From Desulfobulbaceae bacterium (lineage in GTDB: Bacteria; Desulfobacterota; Desulfobulbia; Desulfobulbales; Desulfocapsaceae), in the NCBI GenBank assembly GCA_030632405.1, contig DAOVUU010000110.1, positions 1 through 7,656 on the forward strand: a DNA stretch of 7,656 bases, in the 5' to 3' direction. The translations under genes and the position numbers were made by a program. Position 1 is the stretch's first letter, and the number at the start of each line of letters is the position of its first letter. The notes below the pieces were generated by a model. That model was not told where the DNA came from. It searched no databases and was given only the letters and a program-made list of their open reading frames with translations. Below, piece by piece: positions 1 through 7,051 of this stretch.

Positions 1-603
1 CACCAGGGTTTGGGGATTGTGGGGGAACACCATCATGTTGCAACCATCCATCCCGAATATTTTAAACTTCCTCCCGTTAAACAGGACATTGCAGGTGCAA
101 AAAAACTGCTTGCCGAAGCTGGCTATCCCGATGGTATTGAACTCACCTGCAACGTGGGGAATACCAATGGTACCTGGGAGCAGAATTCCGTAGCTATTCT
201 TAAAGAAGATGCCGCCAAAGCTGGAATCAACATCAAAATGAATGTGATGCCGTCGGCACAATACTGGGATGTCTGGACCAAGGCACCTTTAAGTCTCACC
301 TCCTGGACACACCGCCCACTGGCTGTAATGGTATTGGGGTTAGCCTACCGTGCGGGGGTGCCATGGAATGAATCCAGCTATAATAACCCTGCCTTTGATG
401 CCGCTCTGACGGATGCTGAATCGACACTGGATGTTGAAAAGCGTCGAGTAAAAATGGAAAAAGTTCAAAAAATCCTCCAGGATGATGCTGTCCTGATACA
501 GCCTTTCTTCCGTTCCGTTTTCACCGCAATGGCAGAAAATGTGGTTGGCTTTGAAATGCACCCAACCAGATATTACCGCTTCCACAAGGTCTCTCTGACT
601 TAA
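1..603 (+). CDS. ABC transporter substrate-binding protein, family 5 (peptide/nickel type), C-terminal part
   Basis: This is the C-terminal ~200 residues of a periplasmic solute-binding protein of the SBP_bac_5 (DppA/OppA) family, which captures a peptide or similar small solute and hands it to the permease pair encoded downstream. The reading frame is open from base 1 (HQGLGIVG...), so the gene begins outside the window and the TTG at position 10 is not a real start. Family hallmarks are the stretch around [11 protein letters not shown], then [22 protein letters not shown], which is typical of the hinge region, then a lobe containing [19 protein letters not shown] and the closing helix [17 protein letters not shown] followed by [11 protein letters not shown]. 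The TAA stop is followed by a strong hairpin and then the permease genes, the usual operon order. The substrate cannot be deduced. Family assignment is very secure from memory of the family; no database search was run. Confidence 0.94.
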   Translation, partial: HQGLGIVGEHHHVATIHPEYFKLPPVKQDIAGAKKLLAEAGYPDGIELTCNVGNTNGTWEQNSVAILKEDAAKAGINIKMNVMPSAQYWDVWTKAPLSLTSWTHRPLAVMVLGLAYRAGVPWNESSYNNPAFDAALTDAESTLDVEKRRVKMEKVQKILQDDAVLIQPFFRSVFTAMAENVVGFEMHPTRYYRFHKVSLT

Positions 604-618
604 TTACAAACTTTATAA

Positions 619-654
619 TGTCTGGTAAGGGCGGGTTCTCTCCCTTACCAGACA
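619..654 (+). promoter_or_regulatory. Intercistronic stem-loop between binding-protein and permease genes
   Basis: Bases 619-631 (TGTCTGGTAAGGG) are perfectly complementary to 642-654 (CCCTTACCAGACA), giving a 13-bp stem with a 10-nt loop. It lies 15 nt after the binding-protein stop and 32 nt before the permease start. No U-run follows, so it does not look like a full intrinsic terminator. In binding-protein ABC operons such hairpins commonly protect the upstream mRNA from 3' exonucleases or cause partial termination, so that the binding protein is made in excess. The pairing is seen directly; the role is inferred. Confidence 0.8.
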
Positions 655-686
655 CAAAAGCCACGTTCCAAGATTGAGGAGTCAAA

Positions 687-1622
687 ATGGTCCTTCTGCT
701 TTCAAAACGAATCGGTTTCATGATTTTTACCATGATTATCGTATCGATGATTCTTTTCCTGCTTTTGGAAACAGGCCTTACCGGTGACCCTGCCACCCGT
801 GTCCTGGGTAATTTTGCATCTGATGAACAAAAAGAGTTGTGGAGGGACCAGCAGGGGTATAACCAGCCGGTTGTAGTACGCTATGCAAAATGGCTGGGGA
901 ATTTTGCCACGGGTGACCTTGGAACATCGATCCGCTATAAGGGTCCGGTAAAAGAAGTACTCCTGCCGCGATTATGGAATACCGCTATCCTGGGTTTCTG
1001 GACCTTTGCTATCATGATCCCTTTATCGTTAGGCATGGGTGTATTATCGGGAATGAAGGAGGGTTCCATTCTCGATCGAACCATATCGGTTTTTGGTATT
1101 TTGACCACATCCGTACCGGAATTTGCCAGCGCTGTGTTCTTTTCAGCCCTTTTTGTCTTTGGTTTAAAATGGCTGCCCGGGACCAGCAGCATGTCAGGAG
1201 GGTTTGAGTTCAAACAGCTGATCCTTCCCGCCATGGTACTGGTGGTCTATGATTTTGGCTACGTTGCCCGTATGACACGGGCATCCATGGCAGAAGTTAT
1301 GACTTCCCAGTATATACGTTCGGCTGTATTAAAAGGCCTTCCCTACAGGCAGGTTATTTTCAGGCATGCCTTACGCAATGCATTAATTGCCCCTTTCACA
1401 GTCATCATGCTGCAGATCAACTGGCTGCTGTCCGGTGTTATCGTTGTTGAATTTTTCTTTGCCTACAAAGGATTTGGTGCACTGCTTTTAGAGGCCTCTT
1501 TGAATAACGATATAGCCCTTTTAGAAGCCTGCGCAATGGTAGCCGTTGTTGTGGCGGTAAGCTCACAAACCCTTGCTGATATCGGCTATACCTTTCTAAA
1601 CCCGCGCATACGTTTCAGCTGA
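687..1622 (+). CDS. ABC transporter permease, DppB-like
   Basis: An inner-membrane permease subunit (311 aa, normal length for DppB/OppB) that pairs with the next gene product to form the transport channel. Hydrophobic segments lie at roughly residues 11-28, 98-120, 133-160, 177-196, 231-258 and 277-303, giving six membrane helices. The periplasmic loop after helix 1 carries the family pattern, with GDPA near 33 and LGNFATGDLGTSIR at 70-83. The cytoplasmic EAA loop that docks on the ATPase is at about 209-232 (YIRSAVLKGLPYRQVIFRHA), with the usual KG and RHALRNAL elements. The C-terminus LNPRIRFS is typical. The start is supported by GAGGAG at 676-681, five bases before the ATG. It follows the binding-protein gene after an 83-bp hairpin-bearing gap and ends 21 bp before the next permease, so co-transcription is likely. 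Confidence 0.95.
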   Translation: MVLLLSKRIGFMIFTMIIVSMILFLLLETGLTGDPATRVLGNFASDEQKELWRDQQGYNQPVVVRYAKWLGNFATGDLGTSIRYKGPVKEVLLPRLWNTAILGFWTFAIMIPLSLGMGVLSGMKEGSILDRTISVFGILTTSVPEFASAVFFSALFVFGLKWLPGTSSMSGGFEFKQLILPAMVLVVYDFGYVARMTRASMAEVMTSQYIRSAVLKGLPYRQVIFRHALRNALIAPFTVIMLQINWLLSGVIVVEFFFAYKGFGALLLEASLNNDIALLEACAMVAVVVAVSSQTLADIGYTFLNPRIRFS

Positions 1623-1643
1623 GAGACCTGAGGAGAAAATAGA

Positions 1644-2546
1644 ATGGCGACTACGACTACTCAATCTACCACCCAAATGCCCTCTGCGGGCTATGGAGCA
1701 GCGCTCTGGCGTGGTATAAAATCATTTGCCCTCCTGCGGGAAAGCTGGGTGGGAATGATCGGTGCGTTTCTGGTTCTGTTCTGGGTGCTCGTCGCCCTCT
1801 TTGCCCCATTAATAGCACAATTTGATCCCAATGCAGCGATTCAACCCTTTGCCAAACCAGGTGCAGTCGCTGCATCAGGCCACACATTCTGGCTGGGCAC
1901 TGACCATATGGGGCGCGATATCCTCTCCCGTATTGTCTGGGGGTCACGCACCGTCTTGTTTTATGCCCCCATTGCAACCGTATGTGCATATACCGTTGGG
2001 ATTTTAATGGGACTCATGGCAGGATACCGCGGTGGGTTGGTGGATGACATCCTGTCCCGTATTTCCGATATTATTTTATCTTTCCCTGTACTGGTACTCT
2101 ACATCATCGTTATTGCAACAATAGGCGCATCCGGATTCAATATTGTCATTGCCATTACCTTTGCTTCCTCTCCGGGGATTATGCGTATTGTGCGTGGACT
2201 TGTACTGGATCTTCGTAATCGGGACTACGTTGCAGCAGCCCAGACCCGCGGAGAATCTGACTGGAGAATCATGTTGTTTGAAATTCTACCCAATGCCAGG
2301 GGACCCCTGATTGTTGATGCCTGCCTGCGCCTTGGCTACGTCATTATTACTATTGGTGTCCTTGGTTTCTTAGGCCTCGGGTTGCCACCGCCAGATCCGG
2401 ACTGGGGCGGAATGGTAAATGAAACACGGCAGATGGCAATGGTTTTCCCCCATATGACCCTGTTTCCATGTATTGCAATATCTTCTCTAATTTTAGGGTT
2501 TAACCTGCTGGCGGATGGTTTGCGTGAAATATCATTACGCGATTAA
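1644..2546 (+). CDS. ABC transporter permease, DppC-like
   Basis: The second inner-membrane permease subunit (300 aa), partner of the DppB-like protein. It has a polar Thr/Ser-rich N-terminus, then the OppC_N-type first helix at about 36-58, and the family landmark WLGTDHMGRD at 83-92 followed by SRIVWGSR. The transport core contains further helices near 105-127, 145-160, 165-180, 228-248 and 272-292. The EAA loop is at about 195-218 (YVAAAQTRGESDWRIMLFEI, then LPN), and the conserved LGLGLPPPDPDWG is at 244-255. GAGGAG at 1630-1635 lies eight bases before the ATG and fixes the start. The stop overlaps the ribosome-binding region of the ATPase gene, which indicates translational coupling or at least co-transcription. 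No key element is missing. Confidence 0.95.
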   Translation: MATTTTQSTTQMPSAGYGAALWRGIKSFALLRESWVGMIGAFLVLFWVLVALFAPLIAQFDPNAAIQPFAKPGAVAASGHTFWLGTDHMGRDILSRIVWGSRTVLFYAPIATVCAYTVGILMGLMAGYRGGLVDDILSRISDIILSFPVLVLYIIVIATIGASGFNIVIAITFASSPGIMRIVRGLVLDLRNRDYVAAAQTRGESDWRIMLFEILPNARGPLIVDACLRLGYVIITIGVLGFLGLGLPPPDPDWGGMVNETRQMAMVFPHMTLFPCIAISSLILGFNLLADGLREISLRD

Positions 2547-2558
2547 AAGGCATGAACT

Positions 2559-4661
2559 ATGAATGACAAGCAAGAGCCTGTACTGATCTGCAAAGACCTC
2601 TGTATCTCATACTATACACGAGCCGGAGAAATACCTGCTGTGGTTGATTTTTCTTTGACCGTGAAGCCGGGTGAAACCATCGGTATTGTTGGAGAGTCGG
2701 GTTGCGGTAAATCAACTGTCGCCATGGCGATTATGCAGTATATGGGGGCCAACGGTGGTATAAAAAGCGGCAGTATCATGTTTAAAGGCCGTGATTTAAC
2801 CACTTTCAGCGAAGATGAACTGCGCTCTATCCGAGGAGCAGAGATATCAATGATCTACCAGGAGCCATTTGCTTCTCTGAACCCAAGCCTTAAAATCAGC
2901 ACCCAGCTTATGGAAGTACCCCTGGCCCATGAAACCATTTCCAGGGATGAAGCACGTGAAAGATCTCTACAGATGCTGACTGATGTAAAGCTGCCCGATC
3001 CTGAACGGGTCATGAACTCTTACCCGCACCAGTTATCCGGCGGACAGCAACAGCGTGTCGTCATAGCCATGGGGCTGTTATCTAATCCATCACTCTTACT
3101 GCTCGATGAACCGACTACTGCCCTGGATGTAACCGTTGAAGCAGGGATTGTTAATCTGATTTCAGATATCAGCAACAAATTCGGTACGTCCCAGATATAT
3201 ATATCCCATAATTTAGGATTGATTCTGGAAACCTGTGACCGGGTATTTGTCATGTACTCAGGTGAAGTTGTCGAAGAGGGAACCATTAATTCTCTTTTTA
3301 CCTGGCCCAAACACCCCTATACCCACGGTCTGTTTTCATGTATCCCTTTACCGACTGCAGACAAGAATGCCGCTCCCCTTAAACCTATCAGGGGCCAGCT
3401 TCCCTTACCTTTTGAACGGCCTTCCGGCTGTTATTTTGGCCCCCGTTGCGATCATTTTAAAAAAGGTCTCTGCGATCAGGACCATTTCAGAATGGAGAAT
3501 GTAGAAGGCAGTGCACCAGACCACCGGGTCCGCTGCCTGCGCTATAATGATATTGACCATACGAAAGAAGCTTCTGGAGAGACTGTCCAGGAACCACTTG
3601 AGATCGGCAAGCGGGTTCTTAATGTTGATGGCATGAAAAAATACTATGAGGTGAAAGATTCCTCACTGATGGCCCTCATTACAGGCAAAAGTGTTCGTCA
3701 TGTAAAAGCAAATGAAGAGCTGAACTTTACAGCCCACGAAAGTGAAACTGTTGCTATTGTCGGTGAATCAGGCTGTGGCAAATCAACCTTTGCTAAAGTT
3801 CTTATGGGGTTGGAGACAGGGACTGAAGGGGAAATTCGCCATCTTGGTAAAGATATTTCCGACATAGAGGTTAGGGACCGCTCCACTAAGCAGATCCGCT
3901 CACTGCAGATGGTTTTTCAAAATCCTTTCGATACCTTAAATCCCAGCCATTCTATCGGGGGACAGATATCACGGGTTATCAAACAATTTGGTGTAGAAAG
4001 CGATAAGAAGAAAATTTTTGACCGTGTAATGACCCTGCTGGATACGGTCAAACTGCCCAGAGATTTTTATTTCAGAAAACCCAGGCAGTTATCCGGCGGA
4101 CAGAAGCAGCGCATCGGTATTGCCAGGGCATTTGCAGGAAACCCAAGCATAGTCATTGCCGATGAACCGGTTTCTGCTCTGGATGTATCTGTCGCAGCGG
4201 CTGTAACTGAGCTGTTGATGGACATCCAGCGTGAGCATAAAACCACACTGCTTTTTATCAGTCACGATCTCAGTGTTGTCCGCTATCTGGCAGATCGCAT
4301 TGTCGTCATGTATCTGGGCCATATTCTTGAGAGAGGCTCCACAAATGAAGTTTTCGATCCACCCTATCACCCCTATACAGAGGCCCTGCTCTCGGCTGTT
4401 CCCATTGCAGACCCGGAAATAACCAAACGTAAGATAGTTCTGGAGGGGGACCTGCCAAGTGCGATGAAGCCTCCGAAAGGATGTCCCTTCTGCACCCGCT
4501 GCCACCGAAAAATTGGCGACATTTGTGATAATGAGCCACCACCAGATCAAATAGTGAGAGACCGGCATGTTATCAAATGCCATATACCCATCGAAGAATT
4601 AAGTAAAATAGCACCCGTTATAACTGTGCCGGAGACATCGGAACGTATTCAGGCAGCGTAA
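2559..4661 (+). CDS. Fused dual ATP-binding protein of a dipeptide/oligopeptide-type ABC importer (DppD-DppF fusion)
   Basis: A 700-residue protein carrying two complete ABC ATPase domains, which power the permease pair from the cytoplasmic face. Domain 1 (DppD-like) has Walker A GESGCGKST at 45-53, Q-loop Gln 101, signature LSGGQQQ at 159-165, Walker B LLLLDEP at 179-185 and switch His 217. Its C-terminal oligopeptide/dipeptide tail carries Cys 291, 297, 305 and 326. Domain 2 (DppF-like) has Walker A at 402-410, Q-loop Gln 454, LSGGQKQ at 511-517, Walker B IVIADEP at 531-537 and His 569. Its tail has Cys 642, 645, 648, 656 and 674. Both ATP sites look catalytically intact. A tail with four such Cys is known to bind an iron-sulfur cluster in a DppD homologue; a cluster here is inference. 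The ATG at 2559 has AAAAGG at 2545-2550 upstream, overlapping the preceding permease stop. No clear terminator follows. Confidence 0.96.
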   Translation: MNDKQEPVLICKDLCISYYTRAGEIPAVVDFSLTVKPGETIGIVGESGCGKSTVAMAIMQYMGANGGIKSGSIMFKGRDLTTFSEDELRSIRGAEISMIYQEPFASLNPSLKISTQLMEVPLAHETISRDEARERSLQMLTDVKLPDPERVMNSYPHQLSGGQQQRVVIAMGLLSNPSLLLLDEPTTALDVTVEAGIVNLISDISNKFGTSQIYISHNLGLILETCDRVFVMYSGEVVEEGTINSLFTWPKHPYTHGLFSCIPLPTADKNAAPLKPIRGQLPLPFERPSGCYFGPRCDHFKKGLCDQDHFRMENVEGSAPDHRVRCLRYNDIDHTKEASGETVQEPLEIGKRVLNVDGMKKYYEVKDSSLMALITGKSVRHVKANEELNFTAHESETVAIVGESGCGKSTFAKVLMGLETGTEGEIRHLGKDISDIEVRDRSTKQIRSLQMVFQNPFDTLNPSHSIGGQISRVIKQFGVESDKKKIFDRVMTLLDTVKLPRDFYFRKPRQLSGGQKQRIGIARAFAGNPSIVIADEPVSALDVSVAAAVTELLMDIQREHKTTLLFISHDLSVVRYLADRIVVMYLGHILERGSTNEVFDPPYHPYTEALLSAVPIADPEITKRKIVLEGDLPSAMKPPKGCPFCTRCHRKIGDICDNEPPPDQIVRDRHVIKCHIPIEELSKIAPVITVPETSERIQAA

Positions 4662-4662
4662 A

Positions 4663-5162
4663 AAAGTATTTTTCTTCTTTTCCCTCTAAAATTGGGACAG
4701 CCAGACTTTACCACCCTGATGTCAATTCCTGGTAAGTTTGTGTATAACTTTTCTCCCGGATCTGCTCCAGTTCCTTCATCAAAGTTTTTTTGCCAGTTAT
4801 GGTATAGGAAGTAAATGATTCAGGTTCTATTTTTTTCCAGCACCTTCCAAATTCAAACAAAGAGAGATATCTTGACCTGGGTCTCGGTCAATGTTGAATA
4901 TAGATATGTTGACTTTGAGGTTTGAGTAAGCAGGGGTCTTCTTTTCAATAATGGGTGTAATCTTCCCTCAAAGGTTTTCTGGAACCATCTTGTACTTCAG
5001 AGTGTTTTTTTATTGTTAGGCTAGCCTGGATTTTCCAAAGGTCAAGATACCTTTTTATGTTGCTAGGATTTTGGGACAATTTCTTATTTACATCCACAGT
5101 AGCAGGGTAATTGTTTAGGATTTTATGAAATGGTAGAGATTTCCACTGGCTGTCTCAGCCAT
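4663..5162 (-). pseudogene. Decayed IclR-family transcriptional regulator
   Basis: No open frame survives, but minus-strand translation in shifting frames gives an IclR protein in the right order. A possible ATG at 5162-5160 begins MAETASGNLYHFIK. After a shift, 5124-5041 encodes a helix-turn-helix-like piece (NKKLSQNPSNIKRYLD). Another shift leads to KNTLKYKMVPENL at 5009-4971, matching the wing and linker (YxLGPxLL in relatives). A TGA at 4970-4968 interrupts the next part. From 4824 the frame reads PESFTSYTIT, then LMKELEQIREKSYTQTYQEL, then TSGW, a TAA at 4710-4708, then SLAVPILEG. The spacing matches the IclR signature (TITD...EL..IR..GY...EE...G...[SC][LI]A.PI). About 70 C-terminal residues of a normal ~250-aa IclR are absent; the remnant abuts the ATPase stop. 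Such proteins are dimeric DNA-binding repressors or activators, and this one is probably dead. It may once have controlled the adjacent importer. Exact boundaries are approximate. Confidence 0.72.
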
Positions 5163-5726
5163 GAGTTATCTTATTTCCAGCTAAAATGGTTGTTACGCAT
5201 ATCGGGAAGCATCTTTTGTCGTCAGAAGTGGTGAGTGATTAGGACTGGCAGGACGAAGCTCAACTGCTTTTAGTTAAATGACTTTGCAATTTTTGTTCAG
5301 TATGGCTCTGTTCCCCTCGCAGATAACCTCCATTTTAACCAAACTGTTGGCAATAACACCCCATCAATGACAAGGTAAATCCCGAAAGCCGAGTCAAAAC
5401 AGATGGATTCAGTCGACTATAGTTCATAGCAGATGAATCGATACTGCTGTATACACAATAACTGATTGTATATATTGGATATAGTCGTATATGAGTGTGC
5501 TTTTTTGCCGAAAAATGATGTCCTATTCTTCGCGTAAAGCCACTAAAATACCGGTATACACGGATGTTTTGAGTTGCATAGATTGCACAATAAAATCTGA
5601 ATTTTCGATGTGATTCTCAGCGGTTGCATCAATTCATTCGCGAATCTCTATAGTTGACCACGATAGCTTTATTGAAGTGTTGGCTTGCTCTAAGTAGCAT
5701 CACAGGTTACACACTTGGGAAAGTTG
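5163..5726. other. Gene-free stretch, probably decayed sequence
   Basis: About 560 bases with no credible coding frame on either strand; all frames are broken by frequent stops. The longest unbroken minus-strand stretches (for example around 5300-5400, reading FDSAFGIYLVIDGVLLPT) resemble no family I recognise and have no start or ribosome-binding site. The part from about 5400 to 5500 is AT-rich, with TATA-like words and short inverted repeats such as CGACTATA at 5414-5421 against TATAGTCG at 5480-5487. No tRNA, hairpin array or insertion-sequence end was identified. The best reading is degraded DNA continuous with the IclR relic, though an unrecognised element or regulatory region cannot be excluded. 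Confidence 0.5.
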
Positions 5727-5744
5727 ACCTGGTCAAGTCCAGGT
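5727..5744 (-). terminator. Weak hairpin downstream of the outer-membrane protein gene
   Basis: ACCTGG (5727-5732) pairs with CCAGGT (5739-5744) around a six-base loop, 16 bases after the stop codon of the minus-strand gene ending at 5761. On the minus strand it is followed by CAACTTTCCC, only a poor U-tract. The position suits a transcription end, but the stem is short and the tail weak, so this is a tentative terminator. Confidence 0.35.
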
Positions 5745-5760
5745 TCTGTCGCTTACCTCT

Positions 5761-6543
5761 TTAAAATTGCCAGATAAATCCGATTGTAGGACCATCCTGA
5801 GCGATGTCATAGACATAACCACCTTCATCATAATCAACGTCAAGATAGCGATACCCAATAGTTGTGGAAAATCCTTCCATCCACTGATAACCAAGGTTTA
5901 AATTTGCATCCCACATCAAGTCTGAACCGACACCGAACCCGCCAACAGTGAACGCACCACTCATAAAAAACTTCGATTCTCCTAGAGGAGTTCTACACCT
6001 CAGACCAATAATCGGATCAAACCAATCCTCCTTATTGGAAATTTTACCTGCTGGAAGCAGACCAGAGCTGACTGAAAGTTCTGAGTCAACAGACCAGTAT
6101 CTGATTCCTCCAAGGAGATCCAGAAAACGTCCCTGACCCTCTTGCAATCTGTAAAATCCTGAGGCGGTAATAATCCATGACTTCGTTCGGGAGGCGAGTG
6201 TCGAGAAATATGGCCCTGGAGTCGCTCCGTCTATTTCAATATCCGTATAGACAATATCAGTGATGATTCCGAAATTTCTCTTTCGGGCTTCTCCGACCAG
6301 CATAAAAGCGCCATTTATATTGCCTAAAACGTCGTCATAAAAATCAATATCGATTTCCGCTGGTGGAAGGTTGGGAAATGTGCCCACTTGACCGGATTGT
6401 CCTGCTAACCATCCATATGGTGCCAGCTGAAACTCCCAGTTATCAGCGTCAGCACCGATAGCATGAGCAGACAGTAAACAAGAGAAAGAAAATAGGGAAA
6501 AACCGAGCACTCCTATTGTTAATAATCTGTCGATAATTGGCAT
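5761..6543 (-). CDS. Outer-membrane beta-barrel protein of unknown function
   Basis: A complete 260-residue protein. The N-terminus is a signal peptide: Arg 6, a hydrophobic core at about 7-24, and a likely signal peptidase I cleavage after AHA near residue 28. The mature chain opens with NWEFQLAPYGWLAGQSGQVG, a strand pattern shared by a broad group of proteobacterial outer-membrane proteins of about this size. It continues with alternating polar/hydrophobic strands (FGIITDIVYTDIEIDG, KSWIITASGFYRL, LLGGIRYWSV, FTVGGFGVGSDLMWDANLNL, STTIGYRYLDVDYDEGG), many of them Gly- and Tyr-rich. It ends in GFIWQF; a terminal Phe is the usual recognition mark for barrel assembly. AGAGG lies just upstream of the ATG on the minus strand. 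It sits downstream of the DUF3604 remnant in the same direction, but the 106-bp gap may carry its own promoter. I cannot assign a ligand or pore function. Confidence 0.88.
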   Translation of the reverse strand: MPIIDRLLTIGVLGFSLFSFSCLLSAHAIGADADNWEFQLAPYGWLAGQSGQVGTFPNLPPAEIDIDFYDDVLGNINGAFMLVGEARKRNFGIITDIVYTDIEIDGATPGPYFSTLASRTKSWIITASGFYRLQEGQGRFLDLLGGIRYWSVDSELSVSSGLLPAGKISNKEDWFDPIIGLRCRTPLGESKFFMSGAFTVGGFGVGSDLMWDANLNLGYQWMEGFSTTIGYRYLDVDYDEGGYVYDIAQDGPTIGFIWQF

Positions 6544-6649
6544 TGTGTCCTCTACATGTAAGTGTTTTTATCTGATTTTCCGGTGCAATATATTTTTGAC
6601 AAAAAGGTATACCTCATGCTGCGACTGTTCCCATTTCCTTTATAAGGCT

Positions 6650-7018
6650 TCAAAAACTGGCCAGACGCTGAATGGTCCAGAAAGCTGCGGCACTGCCGAT
6701 AATGTATGGTGGCACGTTTGAGATCCAAGTCATTCTAGGTAAACTGATACGGTTAATGATTGCTCTATCTCCGCGCGCAAACTTGTAAGCTTGACGGAGA
6801 GAAAGACGATTACCGAACAACCCTGCATCCATTGACAGAGCCGTATGGAGATGTGAATCTCCCCAGAGCGGCCTTTCCGGAATTCCTCTCTTAGTAGCAT
6901 AGGGGGAATAAGCCTTACCAGTATATGCTGTGGTTACATTGTTTATCGTTGCTATGCCCACCGCTGTAGCCTCATCTAATGCTGTAACCAAAAAACTCCT
7001 CTTAAGATTTCCATCCAT
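6650..7018 (-). pseudogene. Truncated DUF3604-type protein fused to unrelated hydrophobic tail
   Basis: An open frame of 122 residues. Residues 36-85 match the N-terminal region of DUF3604 proteins (exported proteins normally about 600-700 aa with a PHP-like metal-binding HxH motif). The match includes [20 protein letters not shown], then [16 protein letters not shown], then [10 protein letters not shown]; His 56 and His 58 form the HLH pair. Residues 1-32 resemble an exported protein's signal region ([11 protein letters not shown]...TTAYT), but Asp 15 and Glu 16 interrupt the hydrophobic core. From about residue 86 (near 6763) the family sequence stops. The last part, [20 protein letters not shown] and on to LASF, looks like a C-terminal membrane helix from another protein. 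The simplest reading is an in-frame deletion joining the 5' end of a DUF3604 gene to the 3' end of a neighbour. The start at 7018 has only a weak ribosome-binding site. It lies 33 bp after the edge membrane-protein gene, so the two may be co-transcribed. Confidence 0.72.
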
Positions 7019-7051
7019 CTCTATCGCCTGATATCGAACTACTTGAGTTGG

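Noticed and set aside
4089..4583. 164-residue minus-strand open frame
   Set aside because: It lies wholly inside the ATPase gene on the opposite strand, has no recognisable domain or ribosome-binding site, and follows from the codon usage of the real gene.
4660..4680. A-run/T-run after the ATPase stop as an intrinsic terminator
   Set aside because: The possible stem is five A-T pairs with a three-base loop, too weak to support a terminator call.
4868..5049. 11-bp inverted repeat AGGTCAAGATA (4868-4878 and 5039-5049) as ends of a small mobile element
   Set aside because: Both copies fall within the readable IclR remnant, no target duplication is visible, and GTCAAGATA also occurs by chance in the outer-membrane protein gene.
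5185..5280. Short plus-strand frame starting MVVTHIGKHLL as a transposase remnant
   Set aside because: It is broken by a stop after about 18 codons and I could not match it to any transposase family.
5450..5560. Repeated GTATACAC words as attachment sites or operators
   Set aside because: There are only two eight-base copies in AT-rich DNA, with no spacing pattern or adjacent integrase.
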